Positions 45,180-56,900 of a stretch of 64,000 bases of DNA are shown here, piece by piece. The DNA is from Paguma larvata. Lineage: Eukaryota; Chordata; Mammalia; Carnivora; Viverridae. The notes under the pieces were generated by a model. It ran no database searches, was not told where the DNA came from, and saw nothing but the letters and a program-made list of their open reading frames with translations. How positions within the stretch are numbered: position 1 is the first letter of the stretch; the number at the start of each line of letters is the position of its first letter. Position numbers and translations under genes: made by a program. The stretch lies in assembly GCA_030068075.1 (NCBI GenBank), contig CM057826.1:53649116-53713115 (forward strand). The letters run 5' to 3'.

Positions 45180-45985
45180 TCTATAATTCCTGGTTCCCAG
45201 CTCCCAAAACCCTTGGGATTTCATAGGTGTTAAGATTGACAAATGTGTCATTTGTTATATCAATGAGGTGATTTTTGGAAACTCTCTAAGAATGGGCGCT
45301 GGTAACCAATGGAGCCAACCATGTGATAAGAAGATTGAAACTTTCAGTCTCACTCCCTGACTAATGGAAGGGGAGAGTGGCTGGAAGTAGAATCACTTTC
45401 CAATGGCAAGTGATTTAATCAGTCATGTCTGTGATGTGAAGTCTCCATAAACCCAACAGGACAGGGTTTGGAGAGCATCTACCTTGGTGAATCTGTGGAG
45501 ATTTGGAGAGAATAGCCAGCTTTGAGAAAAAGCAAAGAAGCCTCACACTCTTTCCACGTACCTCTTCTGTGTGGCTGTTCCCAAGTTACATAATTTTATA
45601 CTAAACCTGTATTCTAGTGGCTAAAGTGTTTCTCAGAGTTCTGAGAGAAAATTAATTAAATCTGAGGACAGGTTTATGGGAACCTTTGCTTTATAGCCAG
45701 AAGTATAGGTGACAATCTCTCCTTATGACTTGCATCTGAAGTTGGGGGAACTGGGGAGACAATCTTGTAGGACTAAACCTTTAACCTGTGGAATCTGATG
45801 CTATCTCTGGGTAGATGATGCCAGAACTGAGTTGGATTGTGTCAGCATTGAGTAAATTTTCAGACACCAGCAGGGCATTTAAGAATTGCTTGTTGGCATG
45901 GGAAAACCACCCATACAAAGACACATTGGAAGTTTGGGCTGCAGGACACCTCAAAAGAATGCTTAATGTGGTGGTTTGCATTCAC
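45180..45985 (+). mobile_element. MER21-like LTR (ERVL class)
   Basis: A long ordered match to an old LTR that I recall as MER21: 'ataattcctggttcccagct', 'caaaacccttgggatttcat', 'gggcgctggtaaccaatgga', 'gaagtctccataaacccaac', 'aacaggacagggtttggaga', 'tatagccagaagtataggtg', 'taacctgtggaatctgatgc'. It spans U3 to U5 at ~800 bp. No internal retroviral sequence is attached on either side. Confidence 0.75.
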
Positions 45986-46289
45986 ATGAGATTCATGAAA
46001 CTCCATGAAAATTACAGTTAAAAAAATCACATGTTTCCTAAATTCTCTCTGGCTCTTTAAGAAAGCACAATTTTTCTTAGAGATACACTTTTCATCTATG
46101 TTCTATCATTATACAGAGATTACTTGCTTCTGTTTATCTGTTTTCCTGAGGTGAGAAGCAGGGTGATCATGTGCTATTTTTGAACATTCAGTCCAAAAGA
46201 GGTTCCATTTTTTTTTTAATAAACAAAATTTGGTACAGCTGCTTCTATGGTAGCTAAAGAGAGACCTAACAAATAAATTTTTATCTTAG
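45986..46289. other. Unique DNA, nothing recognised
   Basis: Short unassigned stretch following the LTR. Confidence 0.4.
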
Positions 46290-46470
46290 AAAACCAATCC
46301 TAATATCAAATATAACCTTCTCAGACCTCCCAGATGCATTTACTCTGTATTATAATTATTACATTTTCTCACTCAGATTTGAACTTCTCCACAGCTAGCT
46401 ATACATCCATATTCTCTTTTTAAAAAATCTTTTGGCTCCATGGTAGGCACCTAATAAATCTAATAGTATG
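46290..46470 (+). mobile_element. L2 LINE 3' end, sense
   Basis: 'ttctcagacctcccagatgc', 'ttgaacttctccacagctag' and 'tggtaggcacctaataaatc' follow the L2 3' end (GCTCCATGAGGGCAGG ... GTAGGTGCTCAATAAATA). Confidence 0.6.
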
Positions 46471-47101
46471 GATTTATTTTGTGTTGTCATGGAAGGTTGA
46501 TTCACTTCCTGTATGACTCTTCACTGAGATATTCCTGGATGTTGGCCCCACATTTTTTTCAAATCTTGTTCCATGAACTCCTGGTTTTACATCGTCATTA
46601 CACTACATCACACTCACGTCTCCTTTTATCAGGTCAATTCTACTTAGATTCCAAAGGGCAGAAATAGCATATTCTATCAGGATTAATATTTCTCCGAGTC
46701 TTTTTGCCTCACACATGCACTTCTTGTTTGAGAACTCAAAACAAACAAACAAAAATGACTTCTCACTTCTTTGATTTTACTGTCTGGTAACGGAATCCAC
46801 TTCCCTAGTTTTTTAGAGAAGAAGAGCTCACTAAGTAACAAGGAACTGGGGGGCAGGAGGACTGAGGATATATACCGTTATATACTATATATGTATATAT
46901 ATATACACCATTATATTACTATCGAATGGATAAATTTTTTAACTTTAACAATAAGAATATATAGTATATTGTTGAATGTTTTATATATACAAAATGTCTT
47001 TAAAAATCCATTAGTTATTATAGCCAAGTAAGTGACCAAGACTGCAGTGTCGAATTGTCAACTGAGACCTACTAGATTCACTGTAGAGTATGGTAATCTG
47101 C
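46471..47101. other. Unique DNA with an AT-rich patch
   Basis: No gene seen. TA-rich low complexity at about 46868-46912. Confidence 0.4.
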
Positions 47102-47126
47102 AAAAAAAAAAAAAAAAAAAAAAAAA
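47102..47126 (+). repeat. Poly-A run of 25
   Basis: Twenty-five consecutive As. The preceding 60 bp match no SINE, LINE or recognisable transcript, so the source is unknown. Confidence 0.9.
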
Positions 47127-48170
47127 GTTACAGCAGTCTAATGGCTTTTTCTCTGTTCCATGCCCTTCAGTCACTCATGATGTTCCTTTCCACATCTTTC
47201 AGTACCTTTAGATGGGTTATTTTCAGGGCAGGGACCCCTCAGTTGTAGAACTTCCCTGACTATAGACCTCTCCTACGAAAGATCAAGTTACCTTTCACCT
47301 ACAAGCCTCTGTAATGGAGACATCATTAAAAAGCACAGTAAAGCTACAGTCGACTTTGGAGACACTTACAGTAAGTCAAACCAGTTTTTTGGTTAATAAA
47401 GCTCATTTCATTCTGAAAGATTCCAAAGACTCAGACAAACTGCATTGATTTAATAACAGTAAAATATTGGTAACTGAAATCTTCACCCTACCGCATTATG
47501 AAGGAGGAAATTTAGGCCAAGGACACAGGGGTGGCCCCTACTGTTCTATAGTGCTATGTAGTCTTTAATGTTCACACAGAATTTGCTTTTTAAGGCATTA
47601 TCTGAAAGACACACACATTCTAAATTGTGCAACACTCAATTTATCTACCTTGGAAGGATGAATGGTCGAGTGAGTCCTGCTGAGATCTAAGCCTCTCTGT
47701 CCAGGGATTCAAAATGTTTGAACCAGCTGCTGAGCCTACTAACCCAACTCTCCACCCTCCAACAGGATAGCTTCTCTGCAAAGGAGTTTAACTTCATCAG
47801 TCATTTCCCCTTCCACCCATATAATTTTCCAGAAACTAAACAGTAGTCAGTAGAAAAAAGAAAACAACTGACCTCTTCAGAGTTCTTTTATGCATCAGCG
47901 TGCTATTAAAATTTGTGTGCTATTTGTGGAAACATGACAGATCATGAGAAGCAGCTCAAGAATAATTTCATGCCATTAATTCAATTTATACATGAGGGAC
48001 TGAGGCTCAGGGTGTTCATCTCTCAATGCCCAAATGTAGGTCTTATGCTTCTCCTTCAAAAATGTACGCAAATATGTCTACTGCATCTCAACCTCCACCA
48101 GAATAATGTAAGCCACAGGTGTCTCCAGTGAATTAAATCTCCTAAACAGATTGCATGACTCTTCTTTTTA
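47127..48170. other. Unique DNA, possible MIR scrap
   Basis: A weak antisense MIR-like segment at about 47970-48060 ('atacatgagggactgaggct'). The rest is unassigned. Confidence 0.4.
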
Positions 48171-48174
48171 AAAC

Positions 48175-48700
48175 ATCATGGTGTTTTCTGTACATTTAGA
48201 ATAAAATCCAAGTCTTTTACATGGCCTCCAAAGCCCTGTCTATCCTGGCCACAGGCTATTTTTGACACAATTTTCTATTGCTCTCTCCATACATTATATC
48301 TGAGGCACTATTACTGTCTTCTATTCCTGAGGCACACCAGGCTCACTCCCACTGCAGAGTCCAGGCATTAGTTATTCCTTCTGCCTGGAAAACTCAGACC
48401 CCATGTTAAATGACAGGCTTTTTCTTCTCAATTGCTAACTCAATTCTTACCCTCTCAAAGGACTTTTACTTAACATTCCTACGTAATGCTGTCATTTCCC
48501 CTCCCTTGTTACATTTATCACACAACCTCGTCTGTTTTCCTACTGCTATTTATACTATCTGGATTTATTCTGTTTACATGTTTAATATCAATATCCCCCA
48601 CTAAACAGACATCTTCATGTAAAGAAGTGCTCTCTCTCTCTTGTTCACTGCAATATCCCCAGCAACAATCCTGGAACCTTTTAAGGTTAACAAATGTATT
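48175..48700 (+). mobile_element. L2 LINE 3' portion, sense
   Basis: One of the best L2 copies: 'aataaaatccaagtctttta', 'catggcctccaaagccctgt', 'ctatcctggccacaggctat', 'ccttctgcctggaaaactca', 'ccactaaacagacatcttca' and 'ttcactgcaatatccccagc' lie in consensus order. It covers the end of the coding part and the 3' UTR. No frame is intact. Confidence 0.85.
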
Positions 48701-49513
48701 GAAAGAAGTGGGAAAAAGATGGACGGCAGGATTAAGAATGGGTCTTACTATACTTTGCTGTATAGTAAGATCTACTGCACAAAAATTATAATGCATTAAG
48801 TAATTTTTCATGATAAATTGCTTAGTGAACAGAAAAGGAGTAAAGACAAACTGTATAGTAACTGCATTGGACATGTGCATGCATGCATATGTATCTGTTT
48901 TGTAAAACATGTAGGAAAGATAGTGAAAGAAAATATACATTCACATTTGACCTCAGTTTGCAGTGATTATTTTCTGCCCCTGTATTGTCTTAATTTTCAT
49001 GACAGTAAATATATATTACTTCTAATGTAAAAAGTGACTTTAAGTCTATATACCTTCTGCTTTACCCAAGGTTTGTAAGCATAGAACTCAACTCAATTGG
49101 ATCAAGCAAATCAAAGCATATATTGGATTGTGCAAATGTGTTGCCCAAAGGTCAAGAGTGCCATAGGGCTTTTACCTATTTGGTCTTTTCTTTTGTAATT
49201 CAATAAAACTTCCTCCAAGAGATGGAGAATATGACTGATAAAAGCTTTCAGATTCACATTTTCTACTTGAAATTAAAATTGGGATTAAATTTAAAACAGA
49301 GATAGAAAAGGAAATCTCTTTTATACTAGCTTTCACAAAGACACAAATCTCCGAAAATGGCTCTCATGGGGCAGGCCTGGATATCCATTGAACAAATTGT
49401 ACTTTTGCAAGGATCATGTGCCCATCCCTCAGTTGAAAGGTGAGAGTTATATTAGGTTATGAGAATGCAAATAAAGACTAGTCATCAAACACTTTACACC
49501 ACTAATTCAAAAT
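48701..49513. other. Unique DNA, nothing recognised
   Basis: About 800 bp without a named repeat or exon. Confidence 0.4.
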
Positions 49514-49528
49514 ACCCCTGCAACTTTT

Positions 49529-49709
49529 TTTTAAGTTTTTTTATTTATTTTTTTGGGAGGGGGGGAAGAGAGAGAATCCAAAGCAGGCTCTGTGCTGACA
49601 CTGTGAGCATAGAGCCTGATGTAGGTCTTTAAATCACAAATTGTGAGATCGAGAGCTGAGCTGAAATCAAAAGTCTGTTGCTTGACTAACTGAGCCACCC
49701 AGGTGCCCC
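49529..49709 (-). mobile_element. Shortened carnivore SINE, antisense
   Basis: Reduced GA-rich part, then antisense body and head ending 'gccacccaggtgcccc'. A perfect 15 bp duplication, acccctgcaactttt, lies at 49514-49528 and 49710-49724. Confidence 0.93.
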
Positions 49710-49724
49710 ACCCCTGCAACTTTT

Positions 49725-51299
49725 AAGTCACTTTTTATGAAGAGATTCCCTGGGGTTGTTTTTGTTTTTAGGTATGGACCTGAAGCTGAATCATAAAGCA
49801 ATCATGCATAGACTAAGAGGGGAGATAAAAAATTGAAATTAGAGAAATCAGTTCTAACTCCTTGAGTACAGATTTTTTTTAAATATAATTTGGAGAGGCC
49901 TCCTAAAATCCCTAAAGGTCCTCCATGGATTCCCCAGATGAGATTTTATAAGGTCCATATGCAGCATTCTCCTTTCACTCTTTAGATCCACTTAGATATA
50001 GGCATACAATTCAGAGAAATGAAGATCAACATATCAACTTTATTATTTTATAAGACTGGAAGCCTAATGAACTGGAAGATGTGGCTAATATGTGAAGTCA
50101 TATGGGCTTGATAATTCTCCTTGAACTTAGATATGCCCACCCACCCCTTCTTAGATTGCAGTGGACAGCTTAACTCCCATGCTGGCCATACCAGAACCTG
50201 TCCCACCAGGATCCCTCATAGAGGAGAGAGCAAACAAGAATACGTGTTCTCTGCACCAGACCTAAAAAGAAAACTGGGAATGGACTGAGACTTGCATGAC
50301 TGATCCCTACTCCCAGCCACCAATCGGAAAAGTCCTTTCAAGTTTGAGATGTGTATGGCAAGAAGGAAATCAGAAATCTTACCTTAATGACAGTGTCCCC
50401 AAATAGAAATATAGCCTAGATTTAAAGGTGTTTGTGTTTTTAATGCCCTAGATTTTAATTTCCAGTTTAGATTCCCCTATTATCACCCTGTTTCTGATTT
50501 CTTCTCCTTATACAATTTTGACGTATATCTTCTGTGACACACAGTGGTCCTTCCAGAGCATCCACTGAATTTTGAATCAAAAACTAAAATTGAATCTGTT
50601 TGAAATGTTCAAAGCCATCTCCATTGGCATCCTTGGAACTCCACATAATAAACTGAATATAGAGCAATAGCCTTATTAAGCTGATGAAATCATTGCTTTC
50701 TTCTGTATGTAGTAGTCACATAAAAAGCTGATTTTTTCAACAGATATAATATTAAGTAATTCAGTGCCTTATCATATTTAAAAAGACCTTAAGACCCTTA
50801 TTGAAAAATGCTTAAGAAATAGCTATGCATGTAAATATTTTCAAATCATGGTGGCAAAATATTCTATACTGCTAGTTAAACTAACATCCACTAGCTTGAC
50901 TCCACTGTCTGCCTTCTTGCATGGAAGGGGTAAGAAGCAGTAATGCACAAACAATAAAAAGATCAAATGCTTTCTTACTTGTTTTATTTACCTAACTCTA
51001 GTGTCGAAATATGCTGAAAATATCCTGCCGTGACTAATGGTTCCCAAATACTGGTTCACAGTCTTGCTGTAGCAAGCCACTTGGAGTTTTCAAACTACAG
51101 ACAATTAAATCTAAGGTCAGATATTTGGAATCAGAAAAAAAGACTGGTCTAACTTTAGCTAATTTCAGATGGTTTGGATGGGCAGACAGATTTGAAACCG
51201 TTACAATAAAATTGCACTCTAAATAAGGCATGGTTCTGGGCTGCTATTGGTTTTATTTGTTTGTTCTTACTTCTTTTTTGTCCTTTGTTATGAATTACA
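49725..51299. other. Unique DNA, nothing recognised
   Basis: About 1.6 kb. The stretch around 50140-50340 is richer in GC than its surroundings but matches nothing I know. Confidence 0.4.
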
Positions 51300-51420
51300 T
51301 CCTGTCATAGTCATAGAATGTTTGTGCAAGAAAGGCTTTGTGAGATGATTTAGTCTAATCTCATTACTCAGAGGGAAACTGATGTTCAGAAAAATAGATT
51401 CAGTTGGTGTGCACTCAGTT
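51300..51420 (-). mobile_element. Possible MIR3-type fragment, antisense
   Basis: 'gatgatttagtctaatctca', 'gagggaaactgatgttcaga' resemble an antisense MIR3/MIRb 3' part. Confidence 0.45.
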
Positions 51421-51510
51421 CACTGCATGCCCTCTCTGCCTCCCTCTTTCTTAAGCCTTTCTTTGGAAAATAATCTGGTCAACTCAGTTTCAAGATACAA
51501 ATGACTGACA

Positions 51511-51800
51511 GGGACCCTGGGTGGTTCAGTCAGTCAAGCATCTGACTTTGGCTCAGGTCATGATCTTTCGGTTTGAGAGTTCAAGGCCCGCATCAGGATC
51601 TATGCTAACAACTCAGAGCCCGGAACCTGCCTCAGGTTCTGTGGCTCCCTGTCTTTCTCAGATTCATGAGTTTGAACCCTGTGTCTGGCTCTCTGCGATC
51701 AGCATGGAGTCTGCTTTAGTTTCTCTTTCTCCTTCTTACTCTGCCCCTACCCTGCCTGCATGTGTGTACTCTCTCTCTCAAAAGTAAATAAACAGTAAAA
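51511..51800 (+). mobile_element. Dimeric carnivore SINE, sense
   Basis: Head 'gggaccctgggtggttcagt', body to 'cctgcctcaggttctgtggc', then a second body segment restarting at the B-box region ('attcatgagtttgaaccctg', 'tgtctggctctctgcgatca'), then the CT-rich part and 'aataaaca' tail. The B-box-to-body section is therefore present twice and the element is ~290 bp instead of ~210-230. Flanking 'atgactgaca' and 'gtgactgata' suggest a drifted duplication. Confidence 0.85.
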
Positions 51801-52110
51801 AGGAAAAATATGTAAGTGACTGATAAAATATAAATTTATTTAAACAGTGGTATTTAGTATTTTGGCAAAATCAAAGACTGTAAGCTAAAGAACAGACCAC
51901 AAATTTGTGTAGTTTAAAGATGGGGAGGAAAAGAAGAAGATAGGAAAGAGGGAAATATATTGTGAAATAACTCTTAAAAGTCAAATTCCACGTAAGTTTC
52001 AACCTTCTTTTCATCAGACTGACTCTATTTGCAGGATTTCAAGAGGTGACTAAAATAGTATCAGATGGAATCTTAAAAACAATACCTTCAAATATGTTGT
52101 CCATTCATAT
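51801..52110. other. Unique DNA, nothing recognised
   Basis: No repeat or exon seen between SINEs. Confidence 0.4.
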
Positions 52111-52129
52111 TATTTTTTAATTAAAAAAA

Positions 52130-52334
52130 TTAAATATTTTTATTTTATTTTTAAGAGAGAGAGAGGCAGAATGCGAGCAAGGGAGGGGCAGAAAGGGCGA
52201 CAGAGAACCCAAACCAGGTCCAGGCTCTGAGCTGTTGGCACAGAGCCCGATGCACAACTCTAACCCACAGACTGTGAGATCATGACCTGAGCTGAAGCTG
52301 GATGCTTAACCTACTAAGCCACCCAAGTGCCCCT
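52130..52334 (-). mobile_element. Carnivore SINE, antisense, first of a pair
   Basis: T-rich tail, GA-rich part and antisense head ending 'gccacccaagtgcccc', directly joined to the next SINE. Confidence 0.88.
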
Positions 52335-52533
52335 TAAATTATTTTAATGTTTATTTATTTATGAGAGAGAGAGAGAGAGAGGGAGTCAGAGAGAAGGAGA
52401 GAGAGAATCCCAAGCAGGCTCCATGCTGTCAGCACAGAGCCTGAAGTGGGGCTTGGCCTCAAAATCGTGAGACCATGACCTGAGCTGAAATCAAGAATCG
52501 GACATTCAACCGACTGAGCCACCCCAGTGCCCA
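52335..52533 (-). mobile_element. Carnivore SINE, antisense, second of a pair
   Basis: Begins at once with its own A-tail ('ttaaattattttaatgttta'), GA microsatellite (52363-52381), body and head. The outer flanks of the pair share 'attcata' (52104-52110 region and 52536-52542), consistent with one SINE landing in the A-tail of the other. Confidence 0.88.
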
Positions 52534-52542
52534 GATTCATAC

Positions 52543-53734
52543 GTCCTTTTACAAAAATGACATCTTAATTTTCATGCCATTTTGTAATCCCATTTTCTTC
52601 CTCACAAAAGTAAATCGACTGTATCTTTTCAGTGTTCTACCACATAATTTTAAATAGCTGTGTCATATACCACTGCATAAAATATACCTTAATAAATGTA
52701 TTTGATCTTTTATTAATGGGTATTTATTTTTCAACAGTTTGCTAGTAAAATAAGGTTTAGATAAATATTCTAGGAAATCCATTCATATATTCAGGATGAT
52801 TTTCTTAGACTATATTTCTGAAAGTGGGAATTACTTGAGACATGACTATAGAAAGGATTAAATAATGATAATTTAAAAATTCTAGGTGATTGTTTCTTAG
52901 AGAACAATGAATTTCAGAAAATTTGGTTATTTGGAAGGGAAGATAAAGTGTGTTTGTTGACAGTTGCATTTTGGATGAACATACACATGTCAATGTTTAC
53001 AAATGGCTAACAATTTAAAAGTAAAGAACTAAAAAAATAAAAAAAATATAAGTAAAATATAAGTAAAATATAAGTGAAGAACTAATGGCAGATGATACAT
53101 TAAACATCACAGATTCTATCTATCCATGTATCTTCTTTCTAATGTTCTAATTATCTATTTCTCAAACCAATACTTTTGAAATGAAGTCTGCAGACAAGTG
53201 GCAATTTTCAGAGAATAAACTCTCATTTTAGAAAAGGAACGTATATAAATTCAGTCTCTCTTCATGGGAGAGTAAATGCCACAGAAAATGACCCTTTTAA
53301 AATGAAACCTTCTGTTTAAATTTAAGAACGACCACAACAAAAACAAAAACAAGAAAACACAAAGCCAAACTAAAGGAATAATAGGGACAAAGGTCAGGAG
53401 GAAAAATAAAATACTTAAGTGAGATATCTTATTAGAAGGGGTAAACGAATTATCCATCATCTCAAAGGAATTTGGAAAGTAGACTGGTTTTACTGGGAGA
53501 GGAGTTGTGATTCTGTATGATGATCCAAGTAATTTAGTGCAAATGTTTTCTCCAAAGATTATGCCTGTTGCAAATGAGGGGAAAAAAAATAAAGATAATT
53601 GGCTAAGCATTTGGGGAGATTTGTAATTTCCCCAGAGGTCTGATAATATGGCTGAGACATTCTGCCACAATCAAAGCCTCAGTGTTGGATCTTTGGACTT
53701 TCAAAAACCTGGACTTTGAAATTAGACACTGAGA
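52543..53734. other. Unique DNA with an 11 bp minisatellite
   Basis: No gene seen. Positions 53046-53076 hold about three copies of an ATATAAGTAAA unit. A 139-codon minus-strand frame (53251-53670) has no recognisable domain and is not called. Confidence 0.45.
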
Positions 53735-53960
53735 TATAGGGAGTGTGGTGGAGTTAAAAGGAAATTGGATTGGGAATAAGGAGATTTGGTTTCAGACTCG
53801 ACTCTGCTGCTCTATTAGCTGTGTGACCTTGGAAGAGTCAATTAATTTTTCAGTATGTGGAGTTTTATTTCAATGGAAATAGTTAATAAACATTTATTTT
53901 GTAATTTAAAAATGCAACTTAGTGCTCTGAATACGGTTTGGCACACTGTTGGTGCTCAAT
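53735..53960 (+). mobile_element. MIR SINE, sense
   Basis: 'ttggtttcagactcgactct', 'ctattagctgtgtgaccttg', 'gaagagtcaattaatttttc' and, at the end, 'ggcacactgttggtgctcaa' follow MIR from core to 3' end. Confidence 0.8.
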
Positions 53961-56900
53961 ATACCCTTTTCCCGAATCAAAGTGATTTTGGAAAATGTTG
54001 TCATTTCATAATATGTAAGGAAGTTCGTTTTCTCTTTTATGTATTCTCTAGTCCCTGACATTTCCCTTTTAATGCTATATTCGCTTAATAATTTATCAGT
54101 TTTGCTGGGTGAAATGCAAAACTGACCATGTAAAAATAAAAAGTACCTTTAGAGTGAGCCTGTCCAGTCTAGGAGCCTCGCATACGGATCTTTATTGAGA
54201 CCAAAACCCAGACACGTACAAGATTTGGGTTGGTGTAGAATATTAAGGAAGGAACTGGGAAAGGGAGAATCTATACAGAGTTTGTTTGAATGCTAATAAA
54301 TCATGAAATCACTGCTTCCTGGCTACTGGGATTTGCTGCATAAGAAGCCTGCAGTTCTACAAAGAATGAGGTTCCCTACAGAACTCCTTATTCTGGCTCT
54401 AACTGATACACTCTAGGAGGAAAAAGGCTGAGTAGGTGTTGGGGAAAAGAAACAGATTTCAGGAACAGAAGCATTCCTCGTTCCAGAATCTTACATATGT
54501 ATAATTGTTATTTTAATATTAATCAAGCCTTGGTGGCAGAATTGTGATTGCTGTGTGAACAGGACTCCTATCCACACAGCTGGTTGTTGAGTTAATTTAC
54601 TTCTTTTAAGGATCCCCTTGCAGTTGTTTGATATTGTTTTCTGTGTGCAGCTTCCCCACTGTGTCTTGAGCTAAGTCAATCTACCTCTCTGAATTTAATG
54701 TACTCTGACATGGGCATGTTCAGAACGGGAGATGCTGCACTCAGACACAGGAAGTAAGATCCACATGAGATAGTGCCTTCATTGCTTTCCCCCTGCCTGG
54801 AAGCTGTGGGGAAACCTCCCCAGAAAGAACTGATGAGGAGCGAAAGCACACAGGCCACCTGGGCTGAATGTAAGGAGAAGCTGTATTCTTCAGAAACAAT
54901 TCTTCCTGAGCAAACACCGCTCACTCTGCCTCCTCCCCACAAATTCTCACTGTAGAGTGAAACTAATTTAACAAGATATCCCCATTTTCTCTGAACAGTG
55001 GTGAAAATATTCCTATAGGACTTTATTAAGACAGACCCCAAAGTACTCATCAGGCCAGTGAAAGGAAAAAATCCTGCGGTGGCCTTTCTACCCACAACAC
55101 TACTGCAATTAAAGAAGAAGCCAATATCAAAGCAGACAGGTAACTTTATAAGCACACCAGGCATCTGCCCGTGCCCAAGGCCACATTTTTAGAGGAAAGA
55201 GCCATTGTTTTGCATTGGTACAGGAAAGGAGCTGCAGGACATACAGGTTAAATTGAAAAGGCCTTATAAGTACCTTAGGAGGTTAACAGTATCACCTGAA
55301 GCCAGGTTCCTATCAGTTATGGATTCAATATTTTGTTGGAATTTGATGAGGTCCAAGGGGATGTTAGCAAGGGGAAAGTGTGATTGGTCCCTTAACTTGG
55401 CGGCTGTTTGGCATCCCATGCAGAGCTTATAAGAAGTTCTTCATTTTCCGTGCGTGTGGATCTGGCATTCCCAACACACTGTGCTCCATGCCAATACGAT
55501 CCCGGATGTTAATCACAGCGTTTTCATTTCAGTAATGGGTTGAGTGGAAAGCTGGCTGTGGAGGGATGATGTAGGGGCTCAGTTATTATTAGGAAACGCG
55601 AAATATGAATCTGATTTTCATTTTTCCCTTCAAAAGTGAAATGTTGGCAAAAGTTTTAGATCCAAACATAAGCCAAGTCTAGCAAATTAGTGTACTGCAC
55701 TAATTACGGTCTGAGAAGGTAATTACTTCCTTGCTTGGTCTTAGGCTCTCCCAGACCCCCGCCCGCCCGTTCATCGGTCTCCTCTACAATATTCCCGATG
55801 GGAAATCTTAATCCTCATTGGTGCATTTCATCTGTTAACCCTAAGGAGGGTTTTGGGGATTTAAACTCTTGTCCTTCAACTAGGTTAGTTTCTTACAAAG
55901 GAAAATAAAAGCAGAGGGAAAGATCACCTACAGTTCCCTCTGATCCTGGGAAAAGTTAGGACAAAAATTTTCTCTGTTGCTCCGGGTTCAGTTTCACACT
56001 TTATACAAGGCTATCTTAGTGCTTTGGGGTTCAACAGATCAATTTAGACTGTGTATTTTTCTGTCTTTGTTTGCATTGTTCTTTTATCCAGCTGCAAGAC
56101 TGCTTTTCTTTTAACAAAATGTCAAATGGTGGAGAATTTGCTCAATTAGCTTTGCAAATGTGTGCTTGACTTCCTATGGCATTTTTCTCCTCCTTTCTTT
56201 GTTGTATATTTCTTACATTTCAAAGGAGGACATCAAATAAATTTTTCTTTTGAAAGAATTAGCATTTTAATTCTTAGGTGATAGTCTGCGGTTGTGTTTC
56301 TGATTGTGCTTTTAATTAAAGGACAAATACAGATGCATTTTTCCCCTTTCATTCAATTATTTGGAGGTGAGGAAAATTCTTAAATTCAAGTTGCATTGAG
56401 GTAATATTTTGACATAACTTTATTACATAAAGTAGCTCAATCATCGCATTATTTGTGGCCTACAATCTACAGAACAACTCTTTTCCCATTTTGTTTGCAT
56501 AAGCCTTTATAATTTTAGTTATAGGATCTGAAAATATGTAGAAAAAATACCTTAAGTATCACAGCGATTGGAAAGTATATTCGTTCTCTAATAAGATAAA
56601 ATCAACAAAGCAATTTTTTAAATGCTTAGTAGTGATTTCAGGTTCTTATTTAAAAGGAGGGGCAAAGAGGCTGGAATTGAGATAAAACAGTAAAATGTTT
56701 GATAATACACACCCCCTTGTCACTCTTTTTTCTCATTGAGTCCTTTGATATTTGAGTAAGTTTTGCCAGTCACAAACAATAGTTTATTATCCTCATGAAT
56801 ACTTTAGCTTCCCTCTTAGTTCTTATATCTAATGCAGGTAAAAAAAAATCATCTTTGTCCCTTTTTCTATTTCCCCAAGTCGGAGAGAGTTGGGTACATC

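Noticed and set aside
41870..45985. Possible single ERV with two LTRs (41.9 kb and 45.2 kb)
   Set aside because: The two LTRs are of different types and the DNA between them contains a MIR and unique sequence but no retroviral genes or primer-binding site. They are two independent solo LTRs.
53251..53670. 139-codon minus-strand open frame with a hydrophobic stretch
   Set aside because: The hydrophobic part comes from A/T-rich codons (TTT, CTT). No family resemblance, so not called as a gene.
54676..55164. 162-codon minus-strand open frame
   Set aside because: No domain, signal peptide pattern or homologue that I recognise, no splice context that I can support, and an overlapping opposite-strand frame. 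Probably chance.
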